From Echiichthys vipera (lineage: Eukaryota; Chordata; Actinopteri; Perciformes; Trachinidae): a stretch of 64,000 bases of DNA. The stretch covers positions 8,322,821 through 8,386,820 of the forward strand of contig OY829667.1 in the NCBI GenBank assembly GCA_963691815.1. Direction: 5' to 3'. Shown piece by piece: positions 1 through 11,175 of the stretch. Position numbers and translations under genes: made by a program. The notes below the pieces were generated by a model. The model was not told the DNA's origin, searched no databases, and saw nothing but the letters and a program-made list of their open reading frames with translations. Positions within the stretch are counted from its first letter, which is position 1. The number at the start of each line of letters is the position of its first letter.

Positions 1-2050
1 CCTTGCAATTAGGCTTTGGTGACGCAGTGATCTAAATGCCGTCTTAAGAGAGGCCCACTGTCTCAGTCTTGTCTCAGTCGATGCTTATTCTTAGCGGAGG
101 ACAATTACTGAAATACTGACTCATTAGTTTCCTTCACATCCTTTTCAACAAAGTGTAATCTATCTCACTTGTAACCACATCCTGTCTGGGATGTTTTCAA
201 TTACTCAGTGTGTTGCGTTCTCTGCTTTACCATCTAAGCGAAAATCTCCTCCCACCTTTAACTCTCCCTTGACAGCCTTCAGTAGCCGTCTGTTTGGATA
301 CATCATGTCTTTTAGACCTTTTATTGTCAAAGTAAAACAATGTTATTGTTATTTATCTTGGTTGATGTGAGTTGTCCTTGCTGCACCATGTCAATAGCAC
401 GTCTTGCCGGGCCAGTCATATTTTACAAAGGATGTGGAATATTTGAAGATCATCGGTTCTCTAGAAAGAAAAAAGCTGTATTTTCTGTTGACAATATTTT
501 CCATTTCCGTGACCTTGGTTATTTGCCTTCCCCTTCAGTCATGCATTTTCACAGGATTGGCAGTGTCATTATCTGCCCAACAGCAAAGTCCCTTGTATTT
601 TTGACTAAATGTATGTATTTGTGATTGTGGAGCTGCGGGGTGCAGTGATATCTGCCACTCTCAGCAGCGCTCAGGGGCTTTTGTGTGGCGCTTCAGAAAG
701 GTGTTGTGTCCCCGGGACTCTGCACCTTACCAAGCAAGACGGATTTCCAGCCAGCCTGCCTCCCGATAAGCCTCTGTGAAATCCCAGAGAGGGAAGATTT
801 GATTAAAATAATCAACAAGCAGGTGAGAATATCTCCATATTTCTGGTGTGGTTTAGACGTTGTGATAGAAGAAGGCCATTCACTGACAAAAAAAATGTTT
901 CTTTTTTGAGCTAAAGGACTTTGTGTGGTAAATTGCACTTGGTTTTATAACTGCTGTTATGTCTGCAGCACTGCCAAAACAGTCTTTTCAGTTATGTCTG
1001 TTGCCCTTTTACCTTTGCAAATGTGTCTTCACGCATGTGTATGTGTAAGCGTGACACACAGTGGCTGATCACTTGTTGGAGGAGGTGGCGCACACTGCTG
1101 AAACGTCTCATTATAAAGCTCAGCATCGACTTTGACAGCTTCCAGTCCCCAAGATTTATCCCTTACAAAACTGCCACTTCAAAGCTCAGAGTGATACAAA
1201 ATTTGTCCAGCAGACTTTTAACATATCCGGCGTATAATAAGCCCCGCAGCAGCAATGGGAAACAACAGGCACGACTCCAAGGTAAATATCCCCTCCTTTA
1301 ACCAATCTAATTTAAGTGCTCTGGTGTACTTCAAGAGTAGCTGAAGACCACTGTGAAATTCATGACTTAAAGTGGAAAAACGAGACAAATCAATAACACG
1401 CATTAGCATTTCCCACAAAGTGCAGCAGCTGTAGGCAGAGGGTCCCTAAAATAGATAAACAACACAGGAAACATTTAAATTATGGTTCAATTCATCAGGG
1501 GAATGGAAGATGCACATTAAGGTGCTGCATTATGAGTGGCGCTGCCAAAAGTCCCTAAATATATTCTATTCAGGTGTAAATTAGTGTGAAATATCTCAGT
1601 GTTATTGCATGCACTGCTGATTGACGTATTTGAACAATGGGAATGTGAGAGACAGATTTGGAAGTGTGAGGAGCTGGGAAAGAAGACAAAACAGATGTGT
1701 GTGTAAGTACTCTTGTAGCATAATGGTAAAAACCTTCCAATCGTGCACAGTAGCTCTTATTTTACTACATTTTCCAAATTACACTTGAAGGCCTAATGTT
1801 GTAACAACTGTTCAATAAGATGTTTCTTTGTCATAAAAAATATCTCGAAAACATGCAGAATTCTGCAAAATGTAGAGAAATTATGTTTGTTCAAATAATT
1901 CTAGTTGATCTAAGGAGAAGAACAAGTAACATTCTCTAAATGTTTCCCACCAATACTTTGTTTCATTGACAACGTTGGCATGTTTACCAGGTACAATCTC
2001 GAAGATGTCTGTTACGCATGCTCTCTTTGGCTGCACCTATGGTGACAAGC
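1..2050. other. Unassigned non-coding stretch
   Basis: No gene or named repeat is recognised here. Open frames are below 95 codons and show no domain. At 1256-1282 a short ATG frame (M-G-N-N-R-H-D-S-K) runs straight into GTAAAT, which could mimic a first exon with a donor site. It has no supporting promoter, acceptor or homology that I can see. Confidence 0.5.
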
Positions 2051-2065
2051 GGTAATTGCAGGGAT

Positions 2066-2390
2066 GTATTTGGATCTCACTTGCCAGGAATCCAAACAAT
2101 TTCACAAGTCAAAGCGAGTCTGTTGCATTGTTCTCTTGTGGACCAACCACTGTTAGATGATGGAAAACAGTCACTAACTGTGCGCCACTTGGGATTTTTC
2201 CTCCGAATGTCGCCGAAAACTAACCTGATGGTTTGTTACACAGAACCATCTGAGAAGCCGTCATTGGAAACAGTTCATAAAATGGCACCATATGACGTAG
2301 CAGCAGTTGGTAAATTAAACTCTTGCCAGAGTCAGTTGGAAGAAGAGTGAAAACACCCTTTCCATCAAGAAGCCTCCAGTGCCAGTTCTG
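2066..2390 (-). pseudogene. RecQ-like (SF2) DNA helicase remnant, frameshifted
   Basis: Read on the minus strand, about 2310-2385 encodes a stretch with D-G-K-G-V-F-T-L-L-P-T-D-S-G-K-S followed by L-I-Y-Q-L. This is close to motif I (Walker A) of RecQ-type helicases, where the family pattern is LPTGxGKSLxYQ. Further along the same strand, in another frame, 2115-2154 gives V-V-G-P then a D seven residues after the P, and 2073-2096 gives F-G-F-L-A-S-E-I. In order and spacing these resemble motif Ia (VVVSPLxxLMxDQ) and the following LGFxAxxI of the same family. Stops and frameshifts break the reading, and the second Gly of the P-loop consensus is Asp. About 90 extra bases separate the two motif blocks. 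No later motifs (DEAH, motifs III-VI) were seen, so this is a short fossil, probably part of a dispersed repeat or processed copy. The family call is inference from short motifs, and coincidence is not excluded. Confidence 0.42.
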
Positions 2391-3200
2391 ATTATAACTG
2401 ATGCTATTGCAGCATATATGCTAGCCTCTTTGGGAGCAGCCATTGTTGTTGTTTTGATCGTGCTCTCCGTCATCACACAACTTAACCACCTGGGGTTGCC
2501 AGTAGCTCTTCAAAGGATGCTGATTGGTCGGAGCTGCGGGTGGTTTGGACACAAACACATTACTTGAAGCCCGAAAAGATGGATTATCGTGCAAATCTGT
2601 GAACTGCCGTGCAACGTAGGCTAAAGACACCCAAATCGCAATACTGTAAATGTGAGGCTTTCATCAGTCTGCAATAGACCCAATCACCATTGTGTTACCT
2701 CATTCTGCTATAGTAACTTGACAGACATGGTTCCTGATTATTACATTATCAGAGCAAAGTGTGTGGTATTGCTACTTTAAGCAATATAAAGAATCCAGAC
2801 CCACCCGCTTTTAATTGGACGTGAAAGAAGAAGAAAAAAGAAGAAAAATAGGTAGCTTTGAAAGTGGCAAACTTTTATGAGATGATATAATGACCTTTCA
2901 CAACTATGCCTCAAATGTGTGAAATAAAAATTAATCAAACAAACAAACTAGTGAATTAAAATATATATTGTGTCATGTGTTTTTTATGTTTGCATTTACT
3001 GTGTCATCATTAAATGGAAAATGACTATTATATAATGATTATTGCTTGGATGTGTTAAAGTAGGCGCAAGCCGACATGCGTTGGTGTTTTTTAATTATTT
3101 TTTTTTTTTTTTTAAATTGTACCCACTAAAATAAAGGGTTTTTAACTTTGTCAAACTCACCTGTTTGTGCCTGCACTTTTTTCTTTCTGACAATTATATA
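2391..3200. other. Unassigned AT-rich stretch
   Basis: No gene is seen. It holds an AAGAAGAAAA-rich patch near 2826-2850, a simple A-rich run near 2930-2950 and an 18-base T run at about 3096-3113. Confidence 0.5.
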
Positions 3201-3204
3201 TATT

Positions 3205-3452
3205 TATATTGGAGATTTTAAATACTTGATTCATTGTGAAATACTGTTAATTTTTATTATTTCATTTTATAGAATACCGGCTGTGGCTATACCACTGCTT
3301 CTTCTTCAGTCTTTTCCACAGTTCAGTAACAGTAATGGGTTTCTTAGACATTACTTTGTCACTAAGGATTTTCCAGAGATTCTCTATGAGGTTTAGATCT
3401 GAACTCTGGGCTGGCCATTTCATTGTTTCAATATTCTTAGCTTCAAGAAATA
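3205..3452 (-). mobile_element. Deleted Tc1-like transposon copy (same family as the 30.6 kb element)
   Basis: The left part (3205-3300) matches the terminal inverted repeat of the Tc1 element at 30599-31495, including the segment reading GGCTATACCACTGCT. It then jumps directly to the end of the transposase (3304-3450, minus strand). There the reading gives F-L-E-A-K-N-I-E-T, then K-W-P-A-Q-S-S-D-L-N-L-I-E-N-L-W-K-I-L, then V-M-S-K-K-P. These are the family's conserved C-terminal block, with the usual PDLNPIE changed to SDLNLIE. About 250 bp present in the 30.6 kb copy are missing at the junction. The outer end, the DNA-binding half and the other inverted repeat are absent, so it cannot move. 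Confidence 0.8.
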
Positions 3453-3455
3453 TAC

Positions 3456-4380
3456 ACGTATATACTGTACATACCTGTTACTTATATTGACTTAAATAAC
3501 AGAATACATTGTTGAAACTTTGTTGATCTCTTGCTTAGTTTTACTGCTTTGACTTCTCCCTTTCTCTCTCTGTCTATTTGCGTTAGGTCTTGATTTAGAA
3601 AAGTCTTAGCACATGCATCATCACTTTCCATCCTTCTGCTCACGTCTGTCAAGCTTAACAGGGATTTGAAATATTCTTACAGTTGTTTTATATTTATAAA
3701 ATTACCTGTACCTGTAAGAAAACCTGTCAAAAAGGAATAATTAATTAACTGCAGAGGGTTCGTTTTTACAAGTGAATTGTTGAATCTTTCTTTAGTTCAT
3801 TTCACATTAATTAACTTGCACTTTACTTCAACTTCTTTGTCTAGATAACAGCTGGTAGTGTCGAGTGTCACACGCTGTATGGAAGATGTTAAATGCCTAT
3901 ACTAAATATGGACCTTACTGAAATAGAGGGAAGAGTGAAAGTAGGTAAACTCAGAAACAGAAAAACCTTTGAACAATTCTGCAATTAAAGATTTTCCATT
4001 TATTCACGACACAGTGAATACATAATGAAACACATACAATTAGTATAATAATCCACTTTAATGTGTTTGATTAGTTTTTATTTCAGGCATTTTATATATA
4101 GTAGTGTTGGGTCATTTTTTTTTTATGTCAAAAAGTTTGTCAACACATTGTTTTTCTTTAATTGTTGTTTTACATCCAATTAAAAGTACTGTGGTTCCAC
4201 ACATTTGTTCACAGGTCATGTCCACACTAGTCTTGCATTTCCAGACCTGTCTCCCAGGCTGCACGAGTTAACATTCTGGGATAAAAGAAAAAAGATGTTC
4301 TTGCTTATTTGTATTTTATTTTAAACCAATCACGATCATGTTGGCTAAAACAGTTAAAATTCTAACCATACTACTACTTT
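3456..4380. other. Unassigned AT-rich stretch
   Basis: No gene or clear repeat. A short T run lies at about 4115-4124 beside GTGTTGGGTCA, which might be the frayed start of the DNA-transposon remnant that follows. Confidence 0.45.
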
Positions 4381-4383
4381 TAG

Positions 4384-4975
4384 CGATACTGCTTATCGAT
4401 CAGGTACTGGTTATCGGTTCTTCTTTAAATAAAAAATTCAACAAATTTAGAATTTAATGAACAACTGCTTTATTTTCTTGTATCTTCTAATGTACTAAAA
4501 CACACTGTCATAAACATGTTTGAAAGCCAAATCAGCAGCATAGTTTTGAAGAAATAATAAAATTATGTCATGAATCAACATGTTTAACAATTCACTATAT
4601 ATATATATATATATATTACTCACAACAACATAAAAAGTACAGTGGTAACATGGGCATCACCGTAGTACTCCCGTGATTTTATAATTTAATTAACTCTGCA
4701 TGGGCTCTGGCTAGCATAACATACCGCTAGCATAACTAAACATACCTGAGGTGGATGGGTAAACAGGAGAGTTACGAGCTAGGCTGTCAAAAACAGTGCA
4801 TTTAACTGTTTAATATTAACAGTAAATATATAATTTAATAATAACACTTATATTATTTAGAATATTATGCACGGTTGGATGTTTGAGAGGTTGTTTCATC
4901 CCCTTTACTTGCAAAATTGTTGCCCCGGGGCAAATTTAGAACCAGGTTTTGGTACCCATCCCCAGCAGCCAATTG
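4384..4975. mobile_element. Decayed non-autonomous DNA transposon remnant, probably hAT type
   Basis: The left part carries GATACTGCTTATCGATCAGG followed by GGTTATCGGTTCTT. The right part carries CCCCGGGGCAA, TTAGAACC and GGTACCCATCCCC. Both resemble end sequences of a teleost transposon family that I recall with runs of GATACC/TATCGG and GGGTACC at its ends. The exact ends and target duplication could not be found, so the superfamily is a guess. An AT microsatellite at 4596-4617 lies inside. Confidence 0.4.
4596..4617. repeat. (AT)n microsatellite
   Basis: About 11 uninterrupted TA dinucleotides. Confidence 0.95.
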
Positions 4976-5222
4976 CAGGCTTTATTCAATCAGTCTACAT
5001 GCAGTGATCAGACTATGTCCACACTAATCCAGATATATTCAAACAGATAAGAGTCAGTAGGAGCGAGGTATTGGTACATCTATACCCACAACACAATAGG
5101 ATGCAGTACTTAGAAACAGAACCGCTAAACTGTTTTTTTATCCATAAAAACGTCCACTGCCCATACAAAGATTATACAAAGTATTACTGCATTGGCTTCT
5201 GTATGCCAACCGGATTCTATTA

Positions 5223-5534
5223 GGCGGCTGTGGCTTGGTGGCAGAGTGGGTCGTCCTCTGTTCGAGAGATTGGTGGTTCGATCCCCATCTCCCCCCGGTC
5301 CACATGTCGAAGTGTCCTTGGGCAAGACACTGAACCCCGAATTGCTCCCCGTGCTGCGCATGGGTGTGTAAATGTGGTGTGAATGGTTAGACCAGATTAG
5401 ATGGTATGTAGATGTCCACTGCCATCAGTGTGAATGTCTGTGTGAATGGGTGAATGTGACAGACACTGTGAAGCGCCTTGAGTAGTCAGATGACTAGAAA
5501 GGCGCTATATAAGTACAAGTCCATTTACCATTTA
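5223..5534 (+). mobile_element. tRNA-derived SINE (teleost type)
   Basis: The head (5223-5295) looks like a tRNA gene: an A-box-like segment around TGGCTTGGTGGCAGAGTGG and a near-perfect B box, GGTTCGATCCC, at about 5277-5287. The body follows with GTCCTTGGGCAAGACACTGA. The repeated GTGTGAATG units and the tail AAGGCGCTATATAAGTAC then CCATTTACCATTT complete it. This order of head, body and tail is that of a SINE family I recall as very common in percomorph fish. The element appears near full length. A target duplication is not clear. It lies in plus orientation, with no open frame of its own expected. Confidence 0.85.
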
Positions 5535-7040
5535 TTAAATTGGAAAGAACAGAAACCAAACTGCTTCAACTTGGAGTACCGGCGCAAAGACTTCATGAAC
5601 TTATTATCTATGGAACAGGCTGCTTTAACTCTCAGGAGTGCTGTGATAGGCGGGCTGACACTTAAGGTCCCAGAAAATAATGTCAATAATTATAGTTATC
5701 ATAACAATAATGAAAAATGTACAGATTCTGTGAAATATTCTGCAAACCGCAGATAAGAGAGTTTTCTAAAAGGCTGACATCCTTGCTGAAAGATTTGTTA
5801 AAATCCTTCCGCATTACATCTCGTTTTGTTGGAAAGCAAGACTGCTTGCCAGCCAAACAAATTCTTTGCCAGCCTGTGTCACCATCCCTTAAAAAAAGCT
5901 AAATGTTCCCCCATCCACACATTTAACACTGGCACTTTCAGATGCACAGTGTGTTTTTGAAAAGGCTCAGTTTTCTTTGTCTTTGAGTAGATGGAAGATC
6001 AGATTGGTTGAACAGATAATTTAATAGCGTGGCCTCAGACCTTGACCATGATCATGTTTGGAAGTCGGCCGATAGCATAAGGAAGAACGATGGATCAGAA
6101 TAGAGGGAGGGATCTTATCTCGCACAGATGTTTTCACAGAAGCGGTGTGCAGATGATAAGACTTCTGCAGAGCTCTCTAGAAGACTTCCAGTGATCGCCC
6201 CAGACACAAAGAGGTCAACTGCAGCCTGAAGCAGCGCGCTTATTTACCAGTAACATTACGCACAGATGTTGTTAATAGCTTCTCTTCTCCGGCGTAAGTG
6301 GTTAATGTAAAAAGGATAAATTGAAAAAAACAACAACAAAAAAAACACAAACACACCGACTGAGGCGTGTGCCCTACTTTTCTTCTCTAGGTGCCGTGAT
6401 CTATGCGGGACAGTATTTCAGACACCACAGAAAATGACTGCCATAAATAAAACAGTATTAATCATCCCAACTCTCATTTGAGGCCCCTTCTCACATTTAT
6501 CAGGCTTTTAATATTAACATAGATTAAGGGAATGTCTCACATCGTCAGTCACAGAATTTAATCTTGCTCTGGATAAGAGCAAAAAGCTTCAGTTGCACCT
6601 GGGATATGCAACATAACAGCCAACACCAAATCAATGGAACAACAATATGCATATATGTGTGTAAAGAATAAATACATTTGGAGAGAATGGTGAATGAAAT
6701 AATAAGAAAAGTATTTATAGCCTCATTTTTTGATATTTTACATACTTTGATGAACTTGAATTAATAGTATTTTGTAAATTCTACTATCTATTGTATCATT
6801 GATATAAGAAGTAAATATACTTTCAGAAGAGTAATTTTTTTTATAAGCCACAATTTTAGAAACACCTTTGTTTAAAAAATACAGAAAGAAGTCCCAAAAT
6901 GACTGAAATAAATCATCATCATTATAATGAATTATTAAGTGTTTATTTATATAAAATAAATATAAATTATGTTTAACAACTTGAAGTTCTCTGTCCTACA
7001 GTGTGAAAACAATGGTATCATTATAATGTCAACTTTTCCG
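5535..7040. other. Unassigned non-coding stretch
   Basis: No gene is seen. Open frames are below 95 codons and without domains. A short A-rich simple patch lies near 6325-6350 (CAACAACAAAAAAAACA). Confidence 0.5.
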
Positions 7041-7044
7041 TAAG

Positions 7045-7265
7045 CAATGAAAAACGGTCTGGCTTTTTTGTTTTTGTTTTTAAAGATTATGTTATGGCAG
7101 TTTTTCAAGCCTTTATTATACAGGACAGTCAGAAAATGGGTCGAGAGAGAGGGGGAGACATGCAGCAAAGGGCCCCAGGTCGCAGTTGAACCCGCGGCTG
7201 CTGCCTCGAGGACCTTCATCATATTTACTTTGGGCGACATCGGCCGCCCCGCTTCTTTATTCTTA
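7045..7265 (-). mobile_element. tRNA-derived SINE, 5'-degraded, minus strand
   Basis: Read on the minus strand, 7180-7265 holds a decayed tRNA-like head ending in GCGGGTTCAACTGCGAC, a mutated B box. It is followed by the body segment CCCTTTGCTGCATGTC, the CTCTCTCTC stretch, and a tail with CTGTCCTGTATAATAAAGGC. This matches in order a teleost SINE whose head contains TAGCTCACCTGG as A box. Here the A box cannot be recognised, so transcription by RNA polymerase III is unlikely. A 133-codon minus-strand frame (6947-7348) runs across this SINE and is judged to be chance. Confidence 0.75.
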
Positions 7266-7269
7266 ACTG

Positions 7270-8250
7270 TCTTTGAGGATAAGAAGTAGGATACTTTTCT
7301 CGACCCATAAAAAACAATTCCAAAAACCTTGGATCCTACATTTCCCATAATGCATGTCAGCTTATTTCATTAGAGTGCTGTCACAAGCTGAGTAACAGTC
7401 TTTGTGATGAGGTAAAATATTCATTTGGAAAATTGGTGACATGCCCCTTTGATTCTACATTTAGTCTTATAAATACTGGAATATCCAGATCGAATGCAAA
7501 CTCCCCAAGGGTCTGAGTAAAGAAAAATCCCAGAAAAAATACAGAGGCTAAGACCTCAGTGTCCTCAGTGATAGCTATCTCTTATAAACCACTAATCCTA
7601 ATGATGCTTTAACCAAAAATGTATGTATTTCATCCCGTTCCTTAGCTCATTGATGGTATTTACAGTGACTTTCTATCATGAAATCATCTCACATTTTCTG
7701 ATTAAAAGCACCACTTTTTCTTCTGATTCTATTTCTCCATCTCTATCCAATACACCCTTCTCTTGTTCCCCTTTTCTTCCCCTGGCTGGTACAAGTTGTC
7801 CAATCACACACCAATTCCAGTCACTGCTCCAGGCCCGTCTAACTCTTGAAAGCGAGGGAGGGTGCAAGTCCGCACCAGCGCTCAACACTGGGTTCTGATA
7901 AAGCTAAAGTGGTTCTATTTTTGATTCTGCATGATAATGAGCAGGTGTAAGGATGTGTGTCATATGTGAATGTCTTTGACTGCCATTGTGCATCAGACAA
8001 TAGTCCTTGATTAAGGTGATCAGCCACAATGGGAGACTCAAGTTTACACTGGGGGGAAAAAATGGATGAAAATGTAGCACATGCCGGCACACGTGCACTC
8101 ACATAATGTGCCTACTGCTCGCTAACACTCTCTTGTAAGATACAACACACATATTGTGATAGTAATATATGCTAATGTACTAATAATAGAATTAGTGAGA
8201 ATATGTGCTATAGTTCTGTACGTTTTGTTGACCACAGAACACGACATGGG
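7270..8250. other. Unassigned non-coding stretch
   Basis: No gene or repeat is recognised. Both strands have only short frames. TCTCCCTTTT-type pyrimidine-rich patches lie near 7715-7790. Confidence 0.5.
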
Positions 8251-8255
8251 CCTTA

Positions 8256-8420
8256 TTTACACATACACAGGTATTTTGTAAACAGTGTTTTTCCCCTCCT
8301 GTTTAAAAAAAGTCCTGTCCTCACCAGATTGGTTAAAAAAAAATTCCTCCAAAATGAAAACACGTTGAAACGCTGTAAAGAGCATGCCATTGCAAAAGGC
8401 AATGACATGTTGGCCAATCA
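8256..8420. repeat. Possible teleost MITE fragment
   Basis: The order GGGCCTTATTTACACATAC, then GTATTTTGTAAACAGTG, then AATGAAAACACGTTGAAACGC recalls a teleost short transposon that begins GGCCTxGTTTACACG and contains AAACGC words. Similar words occur at 54890-55060 in this window. Ends are not defined. Confidence 0.3.
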
Positions 8421-8649
8421 CGCAATGAGGCTGGAAGGCTGGCAGGCTGCAATGAAACCTTTTTTCCTCAGTATAGTTAAAGAGTAAGTGTACATTTATG
8501 TGAAAACATGTAAAAAGTGTCAAAGTGTGAAATATTCCCTCATTTGTGACGCCTCACAAAGGTGATAACCCTGCTCATGCTGCCGTCACAAGCCAAAACC
8601 TACATTTTCCCTTTCTACACGACAAGGCTCCGAAAGACAGGGTCAGGAT

Positions 8650-9290
8650 TTAGCTAAATGCTAACAATACCATGCTAACATGCTCACTTAACAATGCTGA
8701 TGTGTGGCAGGAATAATGTTAAGCATGTCCACCATCTTCTTTTAGTGTGTTAGTATGCTTGGATGATAGGAATGTCTTCAGTTTGGCAAGTTTTTAGTAA
8801 TTACCTATTTTGATCTGATGATGGTGCAATAGGAAAACATAGTTTTTTGCCTCAGGGAGACATGAATGCCTGCACCAAAAGTTCATGGCATCGATACTGT
8901 TGAGACTTTTAATTCCAAACCAATTGAAGCCTCGTAGTGGCGTTAGAGTCAGGAGATCGCCAAAGACATTAGGATACATAATCTGGGAACCATGAATGCC
9001 TGTAAAAATGTAATGATGCCAATCCATCAAGCAGATGCAACATTTCTAGGATTCATCCTCTGGGGAACATACGTATCTAACAAAGTTCATGGCATACTAG
9101 CCATTAGTTGTTATACATACATACATAGTTATTTCACGCTATAAAGAAAAGGTCAGGACATCACCAGAGTCATTAGGGTTCATCCTCAGGGGATCATGTA
9201 TGTCTGTATTATTTTGTTGCAATCTATCCAGTAGTTGTTGTGATATTTCAGTTTTGTCTAAATAGTGGTGAGCGACTTTGGGGGGACTGT
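8650..9290 (+). repeat. Teleost modular interspersed repeat with degenerate internal units
   Basis: It begins with GCTAAATGCTAACAATACCA and ACATGCTCAC, a head I recall from a very common teleost repeat. It then contains about three diverged copies of a unit of roughly 110-150 bp, each with a (G)TCAGGxxATC-type word, CATTAGG(G/A)T and CATGAATGCCTG or CATGTATGTCTG. Two of the units also keep an ATCCATC or ATCTATCCAGTAGTTGTTG-like end. The units lie near 8808-8940, 8948-9060 and 9148-9290. Non-coding; the class is unknown to me. Confidence 0.65.
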
Positions 9291-10052
9291 GCACTGTCTG
9301 ATGGCCCATAATTACGAGGTTTCAATAGTCCTAGAAAATTCCCATTTGTGAGAAAAGCTTATTTGTCCGAGAGGTTATTATCCTGAAAACAACAGTGCAT
9401 TGGTCCGAAGAGACCTTCATCTATGTAAAGCAATTTTAAAATGAAAACACCTTCATGCCTTTTACCTTAAAAACTTTAACCACACTCTACATGAATATCT
9501 GTATGTAGTGCTTCTCAGTCGATCCAAACAGATGTAGCACTGTTCACAAAAAGCACATGACTCATCAGCTAATAATCCTCATGACAAGAGAGGCCATTCA
9601 TTTTCCCAAATCACCCATGCGTTCTCCCTTTACTGTCTCTTGGTGTTAACACCTGCTTTATTTGTGGAAAAAAACATTTTAAAAAGCCAAAACAAATCAC
9701 ACTCACTCACTCAACACGCAGTCATTTATGTTTTCAGCTCGGCGAGGCAGCTTTTATGCGCCAAACAACATCAACCAAAAAGGAAAAAACACAGATAAAA
9801 GCTAAATTTCCCTCAAGTTTTAATTATTTCCCCCTCCTCTCAGACTTTTTATGTGTAGCCATTTGCCTTCATAGGAAAACACACAGATACTGCAAAAAAA
9901 TCTGATGCAAATTAGATGGAAAAGCTATTACCTTAAATTATAAGAATGGGCTTGTTTTTGCTTATCTCTACTTCAGCTGAGGAACTTTTGACTCAGGTGA
10001 AGAAGTTTTCAAGCAAAATGACCTTCCACTCTGTTGCCTCTACAAGATAATG
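9291..10052. other. Unassigned non-coding stretch
   Basis: No gene or repeat recognised; AT-rich with short A runs. Confidence 0.5.
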
Positions 10053-10060
10053 GATAAAAC
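10053..10060. repeat. Target-site duplication, left copy of hAT element
   Basis: GATAAAAC, identical to 11176-11183 at the other end. An 8-bp duplication is the hallmark of hAT insertion. Confidence 0.9.
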
Positions 10061-11175
10061 TAGGGATGCTCGATATTGGCTTTTCTGCCGATATCCGATA
10101 TTCCGATATTGTCCAACCCTTAATTTCCGATACCGATATCACCCGATATCGATATATGCAGCCCCTACACCAAAATTCATCACATATCACCTATTATGGA
10201 ATTAACACATTATGCCTGATTTTATTGTGATGCCCCACTGGATGCATACATAAATGCAACACGGCTTTTCAAATGTAAACACAGTCTGTACAAAATAAGT
10301 TATTGAAAAAAGTGCCATTCATTTATTTGTTTGTGTTTTTAGAGAGAATATTTTGCCTCAAACAACACTACAGACAATATCAAAACAAGGAAGATGCATA
10401 GCTTCAGTCCAGACTAATAGTAAACAAACTTAGTTCTCTTTTTCCAGACTGAGTAACGACTGAGCCGTAACTTGGCAAATAATACAATCAATAAATTAGC
10501 AGTTAAGCTCAACATGCTAACCTGTATTGGATCTAACGGATACAGCACCAGAAATTACCTTCTCGACGTGACTGTAAACAATGCTGTACAATTCAGGTAA
10601 GCACTGGTCTGAGAAACACTTGTGACTGGGCGTTATACAGACATAACGTGGCTCGAGAAACTCCACACGTTTGGTGAATCCGGCATCCTGAACGATAGAA
10701 AAAGTTTGTTTCTCGGTGTCGGCTGTTTCTTCTTTTCATCACTTTGCTGCACAAATGTAGCGTATCACTCCGCATGATTCTTCTTGAGGTGGGTGATCAA
10801 ATGTGATGTATTAAAGGAAGACGCCTTGTTTCCTCCTCTCATAACTAACGCCTTGCAGTCATTGCAAAGCGCACATTCACTGTTAGTAGATGACACTTGG
10901 AAATACTTTCAAACCACGGTCATCTCATGCACCGGGCGAGCTGAAGCTTGTTAGCCACGGTTAGCAACCTACGAGTCTAGCGTGTTGTTGTTGTTATACG
11001 TCATCAAGCACGCGCCTGTAAACGGCCCGTGTTGCATTCAGGTACACTCGGAAATGCTGAAGCCTACAGAACTAACATCGGTTGTAAAAACCCGATACCG
11101 ATAATTCCCGATATTACATTTTTAACTCAATATCGGCCGATAATATCGGTGGGCCGATATTATCGGACATCCCTA
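10061..11175 (-). mobile_element. hAT-superfamily transposon, non-autonomous, both ends intact
   Basis: The element is 1115 bp long. It starts TAGGGATG and ends with the inverted form CATCCCTA, flanked by identical 8-bp copies of GATAAAAC. The short inverted ends are followed on each side by clustered CCGATAT/TATCGG words (10069-10155 and 11093-11165). Such subterminal repeats in hAT elements are usual binding places for the transposase. The interior carries on the minus strand a fossil of a BED zinc finger (10633-10923), the N-terminal DNA-binding domain of ZBED-type hAT transposases. The catalytic part is absent, so any movement would have needed a transposase from elsewhere. The perfect target duplication suggests a fairly young insertion compared with other repeats here. 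Confidence 0.9.
10633..10923 (-). pseudogene. BED zinc-finger fragment of hAT transposase (broken)
   Basis: The minus-strand frame opens with ATG at 10921-10923 (M-T-V-V), meets a TGA at 10909-10911 where the family usually has a Trp before K-Y-F, then reads K-Y-F-Q-V-S-S-T-N-S. The finger follows: C-A-L-C, then A-S-S-F-N-T-S-H-L-I-T-H-L and K-K-N-H. This gives the Cys-X2-Cys ... His ... His metal-binding set of BED fingers. A second TGA at 10765-10767 follows A-E, where the family usually continues. The frame then reads on with Y-A-T-F-V-Q-Q-S to a TAA at 10633-10635. So about 97 codons with two in-frame stops remain; the RNase H-like catalytic region is missing. Non-functional as a protein. 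Confidence 0.85.

Noticed and set aside
1256..1290. ATG followed by nine codons and GTAAAT, like a first exon with donor site
   Set aside because: No promoter or partner exon could be identified; such pairs are common by chance.
2379..2567. Hydrophobic plus-strand frame resembling a membrane segment
   Set aside because: It lies opposite and next to the helicase remnant; the hydrophobic run is probably a by-product of GTT/ATT-rich sequence.
6947..7348. 133-codon minus-strand open frame
   Set aside because: It runs through a recognisable tRNA-derived SINE, and its middle is translated SINE sequence.
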